Below, one piece after another: positions 41,001 to 55,242 of a stretch of DNA of 64,000 nucleotides (positions within the stretch are counted from its first letter, which is position 1; each line of letters opens with the position of its first letter). A model generated the notes under the pieces. It was given only the letters and a program-made list of their open reading frames with translations. It was not told the DNA's origin and made no database searches. Source of the stretch: Sitta carolinensis. Taxonomy: Eukaryota; Chordata; Aves; Passeriformes; Sittidae. The DNA lies in contig JAVUNC010000019.1 of NCBI GenBank assembly GCA_032173965.1, forward strand, positions 8,742,501 to 8,806,500, in the 5' to 3' direction. A program made the translations under genes and the position numbers.

Positions 41001-42060
41001 TTCACGTTTCTTCTGCTAAATGAATTTCAGGGCTATGAGTCTTCTATGGACACTTAAACACCCATTACAAGAGAATTTGATTGTCAACATGAAGTAGAAA
41101 AAAGAAAAAAAAAATTAAAAAAATTTAGGTTATACAGGCACTTAGAAATCTCCCAAGCTAGAGGAGGGAAAAGATCCTTCCTACCACAGTACACACGGCA
41201 ACAGTAGTGCATGCACTAATAGCACATGGGAAATTACAAACCTTTGTCTCCCTTCTGGAAACAGTAATTATTTGTCATTATTGCTCTGAACCTATGCTGC
41301 AATTACAGGTTTCCCTCTAGTCAATTCAACCATAGGAGATCTGGATCTAAACTCAGCCTGTCTTCTCAAACATGCTTATGTATCAATGGGAATTATGGAA
41401 ACACAGCAGCTACTTCATCATTCCCACCACAGATGCCTAAAATATGAAAGATCAAACATGACTATCCAGATTCATGTTTTACTACATTCTATTGTTAGAG
41501 AGAAAAAAAAATGCTTGTTGCAATTGGAAATGAGAGATTCCTGCACTGTCAAACAAGACATTAAAATCCCTGAAGAAATAATATCCTGATGCTGCTGCTG
41601 ACCCCTTGGCTTAACCATATTTTAAAGCAGTGGATGGCACTGTTGCAAATGACTGACCTAAGAACAATACATGTAAATCCCTTTTTAAATAATAATTACA
41701 GAATATTATTCCTTATCCATTTATTCATGAAATATTTTACTCAAGATTGTTACCAGCCCTACAGGAGGCAGAGAGGAATTTTTAGTTTACCAATGGGGAG
41801 CCTGAGAACAATTGGCACTAAAATGATCTCCCCAATTCTGCCCTGGTCAAATACTCCATGGGAATGCAGTCATGCAATTACTTGGGACACACAGAAAGCT
41901 GAAGTCACACCTTTATATACAAAGGCAGCTTTTGAGAGAAGACACAGGTAAATAAAGTCTAATTGCTAAGGACACAGGAGATCAGACTGTGGCTCATTAA
42001 ACATTTCAACGGAATTTCTACCTTAGCTAGCTTAATAATGTCTTACTGTCTTAATGCTTG
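38090..42060 (-). other. Intron, no gene seen
   Basis: AT-rich. Small duplications and A runs only; the 120-codon + frame at 41589-41951 has no recognisable domain. Confidence 0.55.
38605..38650. repeat. 24-bp tandem duplication
   Basis: TTAAAGGAAAATTATTAATC occurs twice with a 24-bp period. Confidence 0.9.
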
Positions 42061-42065
42061 TAATG

Positions 42066-42639
42066 TGTATTGGTTTTGGCTGGAGTAGAGTTCAGTATCT
42101 TTCTAGTACTTACTGTGGGGCTTTGGATTTGTGCTGGAAACAGTGTTGGCAATTTAGGGCTGTTTTGGTTATTTCTGAGCAGGGTTAGCATGGAGCTGGG
42201 GCCTTTCCTGCTCCTCATCCCTCCCCACCAGCGAGCAGTGGGGAGCAGGGGGAGCTGGGAGGGGACACAGCTGGGACAGCTAAATGTCCAAAAGGCCAGT
42301 CCATACCTATGGCATCACCCTCAGCATACTGAGCTGGGGGAGGAAGGAAGAAGAGGGGGATGTTTGGAGGGATGGTGTTCTCCTTCCCAAGTCACTGTTC
42401 CATGTGATGGAGCCCCGCAGTCCTGGGGATGACTGAACACCTGCCTGCCCGTGAGAAGGGGTGCACAAAGTCCTTGGCTGGCTTTGCTTACATGCATGAC
42501 TTTTGCCTTACTTATTAGACCATCTTTATCTCAAACAACAAGTTTTGTCACTTTAACTCTCCTGATTTTCTCCCCAACGCCACTAGTGGTGAGTGAGTGA
42601 GGGCAGGCCTTGCTTGGTGCCTGGGTTGGAATCATGACA
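42066..42639 (+). mobile_element. Solo LTR of an avian endogenous retrovirus (ERVL-like)
   Basis: It starts TGTATTGGTTTTGGCTGG and ends ATCATGACA, with internal blocks typical of a common bird LTR: 'ttggatttgtgctggaaaca', 'gctgggaggggacacagctg', 'gatggagccccgcagtcctg', 'ctgaacacctgcctgcccgt', 'accatctttatctcaaacaa', and a final GAGTGAGTGAGGGCA. There is no gag, pol or env sequence beside it, so it is a solo LTR left by recombination. Flanking TAATG (42061-42065) and CAATT (42640-42644) may be a decayed 5-bp target duplication. Family assignment is from memory. Confidence 0.75.
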
Positions 42640-45600
42640 CAATTCTTATTGGGAGGAAAATGTGCACACAATACATTCATATACACACGTCTGCTTAAAA
42701 AGACCATAATTCTGAATCCAGCACAAGTTTCCAAAGGTGACAGGTGAACAAAGCTGGAGGTTGATAACACAACCAGGAAACTCTCTTAACAAGGGAATGG
42801 CATTACTGGTGGTGAAACGGGGGTATCTGGTACATCCACACAATCCTATGGATAGGCTGCCTCTTCAGCAGAGGCTCTCCTTCAAGGCTCCCAACTTATC
42901 ATATTTACCATGCCTGAAAATGACTGATTTGGCCCTTATGTAGCTGTAGTTTCAGAAAAGTGTATTTATGTAGGAGGCAAAGCATTATTTTCTTTTCTCA
43001 ATAAAGAATTATTGGTAAAAGGAAAACAAAAATTAAAACTGTTTTTCATTTAAAGTCATCTTCTCTGATAGGGACTAGATAAAAGACCAAAAATTCAAAG
43101 TATAATAATTTTATTTCACATGCATGAATTAGTATATGGGACAACTAAATGCCAGCTGGTATCATCATCATGCCTACCAAGTTAAAACATAGTTATTCTT
43201 ACTAACCATTTGTGAGGAAGTTTTAATTCTGAAAGCAAAAGTGGCCTGTCAAAAATACTATAAGAAATTTTAAAAGAGGAGACAGGAAATGTTTGTGCAT
43301 ATTGTTCATTTAAAGAAAAAAAAGACAGTGCTGCAGAAGATAACAAAAATTATGCCTAAGTAGAGGTCCATGCTAACTTTTAGCAAGGCTTTAGCCTGTT
43401 GTTTTCATTTATATATAAAATACAAAGACATTTTAATTAAATTAGCATTTATATAGAGAGTTCTTAAATTAATGGAACATTTAAGAAATAGCCAGCATAT
43501 AAAATGACATCCTTTAGATTGCTAAAATACCTGGATAATATTTCAGCCTGTGTAGCTTTCACTTCAGGGATAATTAATCTCCCTGTCTGAGCAATAGTGT
43601 TTACCCTATACAATTTTTATCCACCAAAGTCTCTATTGCTATATAAGATTCCCAGGAACACAAAACAAGAAGCAGTGAAGGCCCTTTGTCTCCTCAAATT
43701 AAACAGGACTGTCCATATCTTGTGGGGCATTAGCTTCCCTACCCAGCTACCAGCTGGCGATGCTGGTCAGGCTGGAAAGAGAGCTGGAGCTCACTGGCAC
43801 ACCAGTAATGTTCTCCTGGTTCTGGAGTTTGCAGCAAAGAGCAAGTTTTATCCACTGCTGCAATCACACCTTTGCTCAGATAACTCTCACTGACATTTGA
43901 AGAGTCCTGCATCTTCAACAGATCTGCCAGCACAAGTGCTTTAAAAAGCAACGTAGATACCAAACATAACAGGCAACCTTTCTGGAAGGTGTGGTCATGA
44001 AACTCTGCAAAATACAGCTTCCAGCTTGTCAGGAAAGGATCTGACCTGGGTGTTTCTGGCCACAGTCAGCAGCACCCCCTGTATCTCCTGGTACAAACAC
44101 CCCCAGGGCCAGGCTGATGAGAAGACTCCGAGCCATGGCTTGACAGCACCCTGAGCTGGCTCATTCCATCACTATGATCACAGCATGCACAAACTTCATA
44201 CAATGTTCAAGTTTACCCGTGTTTCATTTTTTATTTTCAGAGTATCTGAGTAATGATGTCAGAGAGGGTTCATTGTGCATAATATCACTGAATCTGCAAC
44301 AGTCTTTGTGTATTGAAATTAGACCTAAAACAAGTTTACTGACCAGAGCACAGCTATTTGAATCAGCAACACTGAGTGCCAGTGGTGACACTACATCAAG
44401 ACCCAAATCTGAAATGGAAAGGACAAGCAGGGAACTGGAGAGTCCTCTTCTCACAAATCTGGTACAATCTTGGATTACATTTCCTGGAAAACTACCAGTA
44501 AGATATGAACTTACTGAGAAATTGTAATTGTTTTTCCCCTACCACAATTTAATGCACGTTATCAGATAATTAAAATTGCAAAGCTGCAAGGTAAATGTTC
44601 TAAAGGGTCTTTGGCTGACTGACTGCAAAAGAAAACACAGAGGCCGTGATTTAGAATTAAGACAGAATGGCTGAACATGGCAAAACATCCTGACTTTTTT
44701 AAAAGGGTTATCTATAAATATTAGATATACAACGATACATTTTAACTACTATACTTTTATTGTGCGTATTTAACTCTTTGACAATTATGTAATATAACTC
44801 AGAACATTTGGATTGATGCCTTTGCTGAAATCAAAAACAAGAAACCTTTTATATATTGCTAAGTACTGTCCAAGAATATTTAATGGGCTCCAGTGAAGAT
44901 GTAACTAGAGTACATCTAAGGTAATGGAATAAGCTGTCCTCCAGCTCTGTTTATTAGGAAATACATCATTATTAAATCTTAATCCATTCCATGAGAAAAT
45001 AAGCACGAGAGGAATAACTGTAGCAAGACAAACAGCCTTATTAGAAGAAGATCTAAGAATACCTTTATTTCAAAATTGGATTATAGGTATGACAGACTGT
45101 GCCACATAGCAAAAAAAGGTCTGTGCCATTTATCAAGGAACCTAAAATTTGATAAAATGCATGTGTGTGCAGAAGGATCGTTTCATAAACACATTTAAGT
45201 GAATATGATACAATAAATTGAGCCTATGGACATGTGCTAAATAATTATTTATGAGAGCAGTAAAATGTGATGGTGGCATTTATTATTTCAGGGTTTTCTG
45301 CATGACAGGTAATGTTTGGGGTTTTTTCTAATTATGATTCAGTGCTGTATCTTTAGTTTTAGTTTTTCTACTGCATATATGCACAGAACCTATACTGCAT
45401 AAAAAAACCCACTTTAAAAATGTCTCAACAAAATTAAAAACTTAATACCACACTGCAAAGCTAGAGCCTGAGAAAACATCTTTCTACATCAGAGAATACA
45501 AATTGACCTAGTACCTCCAAAAGCTACTAAAATATCTCATTAACATTACATTTCTATTAGATAAGAGTAATGCTCCCTGATTTCTCATCTATTCCTGCTA

Positions 45601-46133
45601 TGAGTGAAGAAAGTTATAAAGATGCCAAAGAAACAAAAGGACACGGATTCGAATTTTATGCCAAATAAACCTTGCTCTGAGGGACTAAACAGACCTCATC
45701 AACACAGGGATGTTTGTAATGGACAAGTTCATCCAGAACATTTTGGTGCATATCATTGGTGTGCTTTTAGTAAAATCTAGACTTTTAGGGACAATCATCA
45801 GCCCATGCTCTTGCAAATCTTATTTGCAGCCCCTCCTCTCTACAGAGATCACTCATGACAGTGTAATATGAAAGAGGATTTCAGTACATGGGGAACAGCT
45901 TATTAATTTTACGCATTTCTTGAGCTATTTTGAAATCTACCCTGAAGAGTTCTGTCAGCAGTAAAGAATGATTATTTCCTCAGCTTTCTTGTCTTTTTCT
46001 ATTCAATCCATCTGCTCAGCACAATGGGTTCACAATCTCTGACTGAAAATTCTAGATGCTACCATAATACAAATATTAAAAACTGTAACATCTGCTAAGA
46101 TAAGAAATAAGAGACATGCTACATGACATGTAA

Positions 46134-46206
46134 TAAAAACAAAACAAAACAAAACAAAAAACAAACAAACAAACAAAAAAAACCAAACAAAAAAAAACCC
46201 CACAAA
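46134..46206. repeat. (AAAAC)n/(CAAA)n low-complexity tract
   Basis: Repeated AAAAC then CAAA units, then A8 and C4 patches. Similar tracts occur at 11978-12012, 13899-13928, 18897-18936, 53627-53690, 54105-54130 and 63028-63047; a reverse-orientation one lies at 33636-33664. Confidence 0.9.
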
Positions 46207-48629
46207 AATATGAAAGATACTGCTGACCTTCTCTCTGTGACTACTGGCGCTTCATGTCTGTGGGTATTGAACACGGTAAATCAGACAGACTCACTGCAAT
46301 CTAGAAAGCCTTGCCGGTCATTGTCACGAAAAATGGCCTGTGAAATCATTCTGATGAACTGCTAATTATGTTAACAGTCCTACAGCAAATGAAAGCAACT
46401 AATCCTTTTCAACAAAGCTGTCTTCATTGAATGAAATCCTCACCTCATTCACATTCACTCATGGACTCGAGAGAAAATACTTTCCCTACTGATGCCAACA
46501 TTCAAACATCCAGAGCAATTACATGGAGAGGGAATATTTAAATGGCAAACAGTATCTGTAAAACAAAACGACACGAGGTGAAGCCACCAGTTCAAATCTC
46601 GACTCAATGCACTATGACTGCCCTTCTCACTTAATAGACATCAGATACCATGAGCAACTGGAATTACAAGACAAGCAGAGAACAATATCTAAAGGAACTG
46701 CTCTTCTTACGGACCCAAAAATGTAAGCAGTGATGGGGAGTTCGGAAAAATTTGACATATACCAAAAGACAGGCAACGCTCATCTGTGATGGCATGAGAG
46801 CTCAAAGTCTGATGTTCTGGCACACACAAAGATGAGTATTTTAGCCCTTTTCTACATCTAAAATAATTGCAGTAGCTCTATAAAAACTAAACCAGATAAC
46901 TGTTAAGTCACTCCCTGGGGAGGGGGTGAGGCAAACAGAAATTTTCACAGGGAAAAAATATGTCCGTTTATCTTAAACAAAGGTATGCTATCTGCTCAAC
47001 TCATTTTCCTTTTCTTCTTGCCCTCTCCCATGTATTTGCATACCCCTTTTTCTGTTTCCTGAATTCGAGAGTGTGACCTACACAGCAAAGGAAGGGAGAG
47101 TGGGATTTGTTCAGCAACTAGCACATTGTTTTAATGCTCCTGGATCTTAGCATTGGCACAACACAACGGAATGAAACAGCCACACAGAACCCGAGCCTTT
47201 CATTCCTTTTCCCATTCCAGAGTGCTGTGTTCCTTATGGAGAGATACTTTTCACGTTTAGGTAGGCAAACTTGTGTGTATTCCCTGGAAAAAGCACATAG
47301 CTCATAACAAGCAAAGGCAGAGCAGAATAATCCTTAACCTGTGCTGTGCTGCTTTTGGTTTGGCACGCAGCAGTGGGCAGAGCACTGCCAAGGAATTGCT
47401 AGCAGAGGGATGACTGAAGCCTGGCATATGCTCTATGGGTTCTGCTCCAAGTTGTGCCAGAACAGGGTGCCACACACCCTGGCCATGCCCCAGGTATGGC
47501 TCTTACATCGGGACAAGTGCACAAAGGACCCAGAGGGAATTTCCAGGTGATCAGTCTGGCCAGCGTGTGATTTCTTTAAGTCATTCAGGAGGAGAGGAAC
47601 ACAAAGCTGATCTCTGAGTCTCAGCTCCTCTCTGTGAAACAGGAATAACCATTCCAGACAAACCTGTGCCAGGACAGGCAGCAACTCTGGAGAGACACCA
47701 GCGCATATGCAGGTCAAGGGTTAATGCACCTGCTAGTTTTCTACGTGACAGAAACGGGTGTGGGTGTGTGTGTGTGTTCAACGTTGAACCCATTTACACT
47801 AAGTCTCATTTAGCAATAATGACTGCTCATTTTCTCCCTCTGGTCTTCCTTTTTCTCCAAACTATACTTTGTCATTTAACTGACCCCCTACAGAAGACAA
47901 TAGTACCACCACACACTGTATGCACATGTAAATTTATTCCTGTATGCACATATAATTTTTTTCATTTTTCTTTCATTTCAATTAATTGCATTTGGAAATA
48001 AGGAAGAGAGTGATTATCAAATAGCCAGCTGAGCCCAAGTTAGTGACTTGAAACAAACAAAAAATTTTTGCAAAATCACAACATACTTATTTACTCACAC
48101 CATTATTGCTATGACCAGCTCAGGATATGCCTTTCTCACACCTCCAGCAGTGTCCTTGTACTGAAACCCTCAAATTCATCCCTATCTCAAATTCCAGCAA
48201 AACCAATATAGGATACAGCTGAATTCACTGAAATCACCTTTCCAAAGTCTGTAAGTTCTCTGGCATGGAAATGTTATCCTACAAAAACAATGAACAGATA
48301 GGATCTCAGGAATCTTCAGGTGAGTCAGTTGTGGTTTATATCAGCATCAATAGCTGCCTGCATTGATATGTAGAAGACATATCACATGGTTTTCCCAGTT
48401 TAATTATTTACCTGTGCTGACCTCAGGCTCTTGGAAGCTATGCTTCTGCACGCTATGAAGAAGCTGCATTTTCATTTAGACAATCATACAACTGGCAAAA
48501 TCACTGTCAGCTACTATTGAAATTTAGGTGTCTGGATTAGGCATTTACTGGCCACTGTTCTTAGCAGACCAATAACTGTTATCTGCATGTTTAACTGCAG
48601 TTTTGCAATGTTTTGCACAGTAAGGAAGT

Positions 48630-48654
48630 CAAACATCTCAAAATGAGATGTTTG
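48630..48654. repeat. Perfect 11-bp hairpin, 3-base loop
   Basis: CAAACATCTCA, AAA, TGAGATGTTTG. A perfect inverted repeat in otherwise plain intron; no T-run or gene context gives it a function. Confidence 0.85.
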
Positions 48655-51600
48655 TTTTTGCTGTTGTTGCTGCAAAGTAATGTTGCTACTATTCTTTCTT
48701 CACCAAGTTCTCCCTCTAAATGCCATACAGTGGATTTTACTACACTCACGTCAGACAACAGCTAAAGCTGTCAAATTGTGCCGAGTGGTGAAAAGAAACT
48801 TCAAGAGCTAATGTGAGAAAACGCTACAAAAGTTAAAACCCATCATTACAAAATTAGTTCTGGCTTCAATCTTAGTTTATGACTGGGTTCCTATTAGAAA
48901 TCAGCACAGGCAAACTGATCATTTGGCCTATGTACCCTCATACATAACACCTTCCAGCCAACAATTTCTAACAACATCATAATGCAACCTTCTTAGGACC
49001 CAAAAAATAAAGTATTCTAATTGACGAGGTATAATGGAAATAGTCATACTTACACAAATTCAGTAGAATTTCCAAGAAATAAAAATTGCTTGGAAAAACT
49101 TTCAAACAATAAAATAACTGTAGTCTTTACCCTCACCTTCACCTGCCCATGTAATGTTCTATTTAGCCACACTTGAGATAACAGGTTATTTAGGAAGAGG
49201 ACATGCACAGCATTTCTATTTTTTTTTAAGAGTAATCAACAGCAGTATTTGAGAGCAGCTCGGAATGCCATGGTTGGGGCGCATGCCCCGGGCAGATTTA
49301 AAATCCAAGCAAGGCTAACTGCAAACACAAACCAGCCTGGGAAGAGGATGAGTGAAAAGATGGGGCTTGGATGAGCGCCACAGAATGTTCTGACCAACTG
49401 GGACACCAGGATTTTAGGACGCATCCATTTAGACACAGCCAAAGGGGCTAGTCTCACATCTGTTGTTTTGTCACAACTTCTAAACTCCTCTCTGTGGGCA
49501 CTGACTATCCAAACCCAAAATAACGGCATGATTCAATTCATGCTCATATGTTTTTCATAAATATGGCAATTCATTATATTCCCTGAAAGCTCCCTCATAA
49601 TTCTTGTCATGTGAAATAAAATGAACACATCCACTAACTGCATCAAAAATTTCAAAAATACACGTGTTTGCATTATTATTTACAATATTTTGTTCACAGC
49701 TTAGGCAGCATTATTTTAGGAGGGGGACCAAGACAGAAGCACTGTGTGCTTGAGGCACATCTTGTCTGACAGAGGCAAAACAAATCAGGTCATGAAGTGG
49801 AAATTTTGGCCTTGACCTCAATAAAATCAAATTAGGCTTAGGTCAACGATTAGAAACAGTGCCTTTTGTAGCACTCAGTTTCTTCACATCATTTCATCTC
49901 CTGGTCAGTCAGGAAGAGCCATGCCCGTGGCAATTTCTTCCCAAGTCCTCTCCACTACTTTCCTGGCCTCTAGAGCTGCTGCCACTGAGAACACAACCAA
50001 CTCCAGTGATTCAGCAATACAAACATGGATTAAGACCATATCTGGTTCTTCTTCAAGGTAGAGAAACTTTCTCATGTTCTTTGAAATTTCTCCAAGTCTA
50101 GTCATTCTCTGTTCTTCTTTATTTTACAAATGCAGATGAGCTGAATTAATTAAGTAAATTAGAGAAGCCCTAACTCAGTTGCAGATATGCAGGGATAAAA
50201 GAACACATTTAGAAAGCAGTCATCTTGCTTTAGAAGCCTGCTGGCATTTCTTTGCATGTACAGCTGCAGTGCAAGGGAGCTAAAGAGAGAGTTAACACTC
50301 CCAACATTGTCAAGTAGTTGTCCGAGGGCATCCCCTGCTAAGGCCCTCGAACACCAAAAGGATCTGAGCAAATCTTCTGCTGCTGAGCGTCTGTCTCTCC
50401 ATGTTTGAGCAGCAAGCTCTTCAGGATATACTTAGCTATGGATCTGAAAGGAAGATTTGGCCTTGTGCTACTTACACTTCAAATACATGGAGCAAACAAA
50501 CAAAAAAGACTACGGACATTCCTCACCCCTCCAGGTAAACCCTGCCTCGGCTCCAAGCTTGTCTGGCCTTCTGGGACCCAGGATCCCAGATACCATGTAC
50601 TTATTTGATATATGCATACCTTCTTAGACAACCAAGCCCCAAGCTTTTTGATTCTTCGGCCACCTACAGTGCATGAGCCAGTCATACCCTTTATCTGGGC
50701 TGTTTTGGTGGATTTGACCATTTCAGTGCTTTCAGAAATCCAGAATTATTTTTCTACAGTGATTCAATAATCATGGGTCAGAGGTTAGGAGTGCTTCTAA
50801 GCATGGTACCCTCCATACTAAATTATCCCAGTCCTATGGAGTGACGTCCAGCAGCACTTTTTCTTCACTCCTCCTATCCCACTTATTTCACTGGCTCAGT
50901 TTTTCAGTCAATTAAGGGGGAAAGGATTAATTAATTATATTGTTCTGACCAGTTCCTTCTGTGGTTACTATTGTCACTGAGCAGTTTTTTTAGCACTTTC
51001 AACTCTTAGAGAAACTCTCTTTTTCAACTCAACACTACAGACTATTTTCTCATTGTCACAGAACAACCATGATATGTAAGAGCATGCACGTGCCTGTGCA
51101 AAAATGTATATAAAGTCACAAAAAAGGCAGGGGAGGCCCTTCCAGACATCCACATAGCTATTCAGATGGAAAATAATATCTAAATGATGGTAAGTACACA
51201 GCCCCTCTATGTTTGTTGCTTTTAATTGTATAGAACAGTGGTTTTATTTATAATAAATGTTCTTTCATCAAATTAGACTATTCCATTCTCCTCATAATCA
51301 CAGCTACATTCACAAGTCAGCTTATTATCACAGCAAGATCTATCAGCTCTGCCTACACTGTATTTACAAACTAGAAAGGAAGTTGTTAGCTTAGAAAAAT
51401 GCATTATCGATACTGAGATAGACATGAGGACATCAAACTTAATCAGAGAGAGATAAATTAACTGAGTCCGGGGAAAGACAAGAAAGAGGTCAGCAATGTC
51501 ATCTTGATTACTCAGAAAGGTTAAGAACTACTGCAAACTTTGACCAAGGAAAGACAAAAGATAAACTTCGGTGAACTAAACTATGTGATCCATTGAAATC

Positions 51601-53626
51601 ACAATAATCAAGCCTGGTTTACCATGGTAATGACCATCTGGGTGAGAAAGGGGAGAAAATATTAGAACTGCAGAATTGGTTATGCTGAAATCACACTGGG
51701 CATAGTAGTTTTGTCTACAGAGTTCTCCCTTGGAGTAAAATGAAGAGAGAAAAGGAGATTTCCCTTAAAGCCAAGTAAACTCCACTATCAGAAAAAAATC
51801 CATCTTTGAAAATTAGAAACAGCGGGAAGTACACTGCATTGAATGCTAAATTAATTTCTTCTGATAACTTATTTCAAACAGTATTTGATTAAAAGACAAT
51901 AGACATGCTTTAAATCTAAAAAACATGGTTACCACAGGCTGAGGCAAAAGTGGTGTTGCTGATAAGTGACAACAGCATTGTTATTTATTTAGCTCTTGTA
52001 AAGGCACCCCAGTCAATCAATAGCTATGCATGTACCAAGGCAGTGGGACTTGTATAAAGATGCTTATCAGAAATCCATGGGCAACATTCCACTTTTGATT
52101 GCAGTGCTGCAGACTGTCCCCAATCCTGCTGAAGACTGTGTGCCTCCTTGACAAGCCATGCTGACAGAAATAATAAATAGAAACCCCACTTCCTAATATG
52201 CATATCCAACTGCACAGCCAATTAACCACTATGCTGACTGAAATTGCTTTGTTATTCATTCCATTCCAACTGATGTTAATACTTTGGCAGCTGATGGAGA
52301 TAATAACGGATGGAGCATATTGGAAATCTTGAAAGGAGATATAAAATTTATATAATTTAATGACATTGAGAAAGCTACTCTGCTTTACAGTCTTAAAACC
52401 TGAAAGTGTCTAAATGTTTTTTGTAAGGAATACTCAGAGAAGGAGAACCAGTATGTATTGGAAAAATCTGTGAATGAAAAGGATCATTTAAAAACATTGT
52501 GATATACAAACAGGTTTGAAATAACATTAAAAAAGGCAATTATAAGATGAAAATGAGACTTTTTCACCTCTACCTCTAACATTACACTGAGAAACAATGG
52601 TTGAACATCTGGAAACATTTACATTTGAAGTTTTAATTAAAATATAACTATTTTCTGCAGCATAAGTACATTGTAACCAAAAAATGTCATTTCATTTACT
52701 CTAATCCCTAGAACTATTTGGTTTATTATCTTTATATACCAAAACAACAACTCCAGTATATTAAAAAAAAATAAAAATAAAAGGACATTTTTTTGTTTTA
52801 AACCTACACTAATCAGTCGGGGTTTTCTTACAAAAATAAAATTTCAAGAAAATTATTTCACTGCCATGCTGCAATTCTAGTCCTGCAGTTCTCGTTTGGT
52901 GAAAACTCCTGTGGAGTTCAACTGGCATCTTCCCTGAACAAGGGCTGCCTGACCAGGCTGCTTTGTGAGCTGGTGACTGATGCCAAGTCTCTCCAAATGG
53001 ACATCATTTGGGTGAATCCAGTGCACATGAGCTCTGTCAACAATGGTGAAGCAGAGCCTGGAAGAAGCTGGCCTGGCTCAGGAGTGGGAGATCAATATGT
53101 GTGTCCCTGCTGCCACATCATGCTTTGGATGGAAAACGCTGGAGGAGTGGTTGTGCTGTGGTAACACACCAGCCTCAGCTCCAAAACGTGCCAACTTTTA
53201 TTCCTCAAAACGCTCACTTTCCACAAACCCATTCTTCCTGCTCAGGAATTTGGCTGCTGAAGCTCAACCTCCTAAATGCCTCTACTGTTCCACCACAAAG
53301 GTCCTTAGCACCAACCCAAACTCCCACTTTCCTAAGATCTGCTCCCAGAACCCCATTCTGTTTACTCCAGACTGTCTCTGCTCCTCCTAAGCCACTGGCC
53401 CACACGGAGCTCCTAAGCCTCATCAAGTCAATATCTTCTGCCACTGAGTTAACTCAGGCCTTAGTGCAAAACCGCTACTGCACGAAGAACTCTGCTCTTT
53501 CTGCTCTGCCTGTGAGCATGTGGCTTCTATTCCCTCCACATTTTTGCCTTTTCTTTCCAAGCACACACATGCACATACCAACATACAGACTTTGTTATTC
53601 ACCTCCTGGCTCCTATATCCACAAAT

Positions 53627-53690
53627 TAAAAAAAAAAAAAACAAAAAAACCCCAAAAAAACCCCCACAAAAAAAACCCCAAAACAGAATC
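53627..53690. repeat. A-rich/CCCC low-complexity tract
   Basis: A14, then alternating A7-8 and C4-5 blocks. It terminates a C-rich, pyrimidine-skewed segment (about 53165-53620). Confidence 0.9.
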
Positions 53691-53956
53691 AATTTGTATT
53701 TAGCTTCAACAAGACCTTGAGAGCACAGAAAGAAGAAGCAATCAGAAGTGGACACACTGTACTTGTGCTTTGGTAACTGAATTGGGGTGCCATAAAAGAG
53801 TAGACAGTAAAGAAGTGTTTGCAGGAAGGCAGGAGTGAATGAGGATGATGACAGTCACCCATATGGCTACACTTTTAACGTATTCAACATGCAGTTTTCC
53901 TTTTACACATGATCCATCATGTCCCTAGAGTCTTAAAGAAATAGCCACTCAATTTA

Positions 53957-53996
53957 AAGTTACTTAATTTAAGTAACTTAATTACTTAAGTTAAAG
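53957..53996. repeat. Overlapping AT-rich palindromes
   Basis: AAGTTACTTAA, T, TTAAGTAACTT is a perfect 23-bp inverted repeat (53957-53979). AACTTAA...TTAAGTT overlaps its right arm, so alternative foldings are possible. Confidence 0.8.
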
Positions 53997-55200
53997 TTTT
54001 TTCATTTAAAAAGAGGAAGTTGCAACCTCTTTCTTTTTTTATGGGTTTTGCTGTGGACCATCCCAGCTTTTGTAATCTAGAGTATGAACTGTTCTATCTA
54101 TTTAAAAAAAAAAAACAAACAAAACAAGACAACAGACTTTGTGGTATATACAGCTATCACAAAAGCAATAGCCACCTTCTTAAATGGATCGAGAAGGACA
54201 TAAATCATCAAATCAACCACATGCTACAAGAGACCACAGGTGAGAGCTGAGCTGTGTTATGATTTATATTTATGAACATTAGTCTTTCTTTTACTTCTCA
54301 GTACTTCTCTTTACATTGCTAATGCCATGATCCACATAATTATTTTCTTGTTCCTTCCTGTGGTTAAACTTTCAAATCTTTCACCCATCTTTCACCTGAG
54401 TTTAATGAGAGTCAGAAAGCAAAACTGAAAAATCATTTGGCCAGGCTTGAAAGATGTTTAATTTTGACTTTTAGTGTATTAAGATTGTGTGCTGAACTTC
54501 TTTTTGTCTAATATGGTGAGATAAGTGCTTGGTTGGGATTCTGTTTATGTCTCTGTGAGGCACAATACTATCCACTAAAACCACATGAGATCACACGACT
54601 AAGCAAAATCCCAGCAAAATTACCTGATGAGAATGGGAGCAGCAAGATTGTGGTTTTGTTTTTTTAAAAGAAATGGAAGAAATCCAGCCATGCTGGGCTT
54701 TTGGCTTTGCTTATACTACTAGCTGAAATTGTGTTGGCTCAAGAAAAACTGAAAGATTAAAAAAATTAAACCCAAGAGGGTGGGGGTGTCAGGACTAGCC
54801 AGTGCCAGGGGTAAAGGGGAAGCGTGTGGATGTCTGAGGACTGTGGTGACATTTATTGAGTGCCTGAACAAAGTGATCACTTCTCCTTCCTTCACACTTC
54901 TAATTCACCATATTAGAGAGCAATGCTTCCATTTGGGATCGACTAATTGACCTGCCCTAAAAGCTCTTTTCTACTTTTAGCAGGTATGATGCTACAAAAA
55001 ACTGACAAAGTAACAAAAAAAGCTTCTATGAGGTCATCGTAAAAAACTGCAAATTTTTATGTACAATCATATTAGACTAGAACAAAGTATCTGCAAAACT
55101 GAAAGGAGCAAAGGTTGAAGGATACAAGCCTGAGAAGCAAATTCTCACCTGGCTAAGTCAGCAGAGGGTAGGGACATTGGAGAAGAGCAGGTAAGGAACA

Positions 55201-55202
<2 letters not shown>

Positions 55203-55239
<37 letters not shown>
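55203..55239. repeat. (CA)18 microsatellite
   Basis: Uninterrupted CA units ending at a CG. It lies about 1.6 kb beyond the CpG island on the intron side. Confidence 0.95.

Positions 55240-55242
<3 letters not shown>

Larger units (their letters stand above)
42645..52860 (-). other. Intron, no gene seen
   Basis: AT-rich with occasional GC-richer patches (43.98-44.17, 47.34-47.75, 49.24-49.52 kb). No exon, RNA gene or further CR1 copy recognised apart from the listed hairpin and A-rich tract. Confidence 0.55.
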
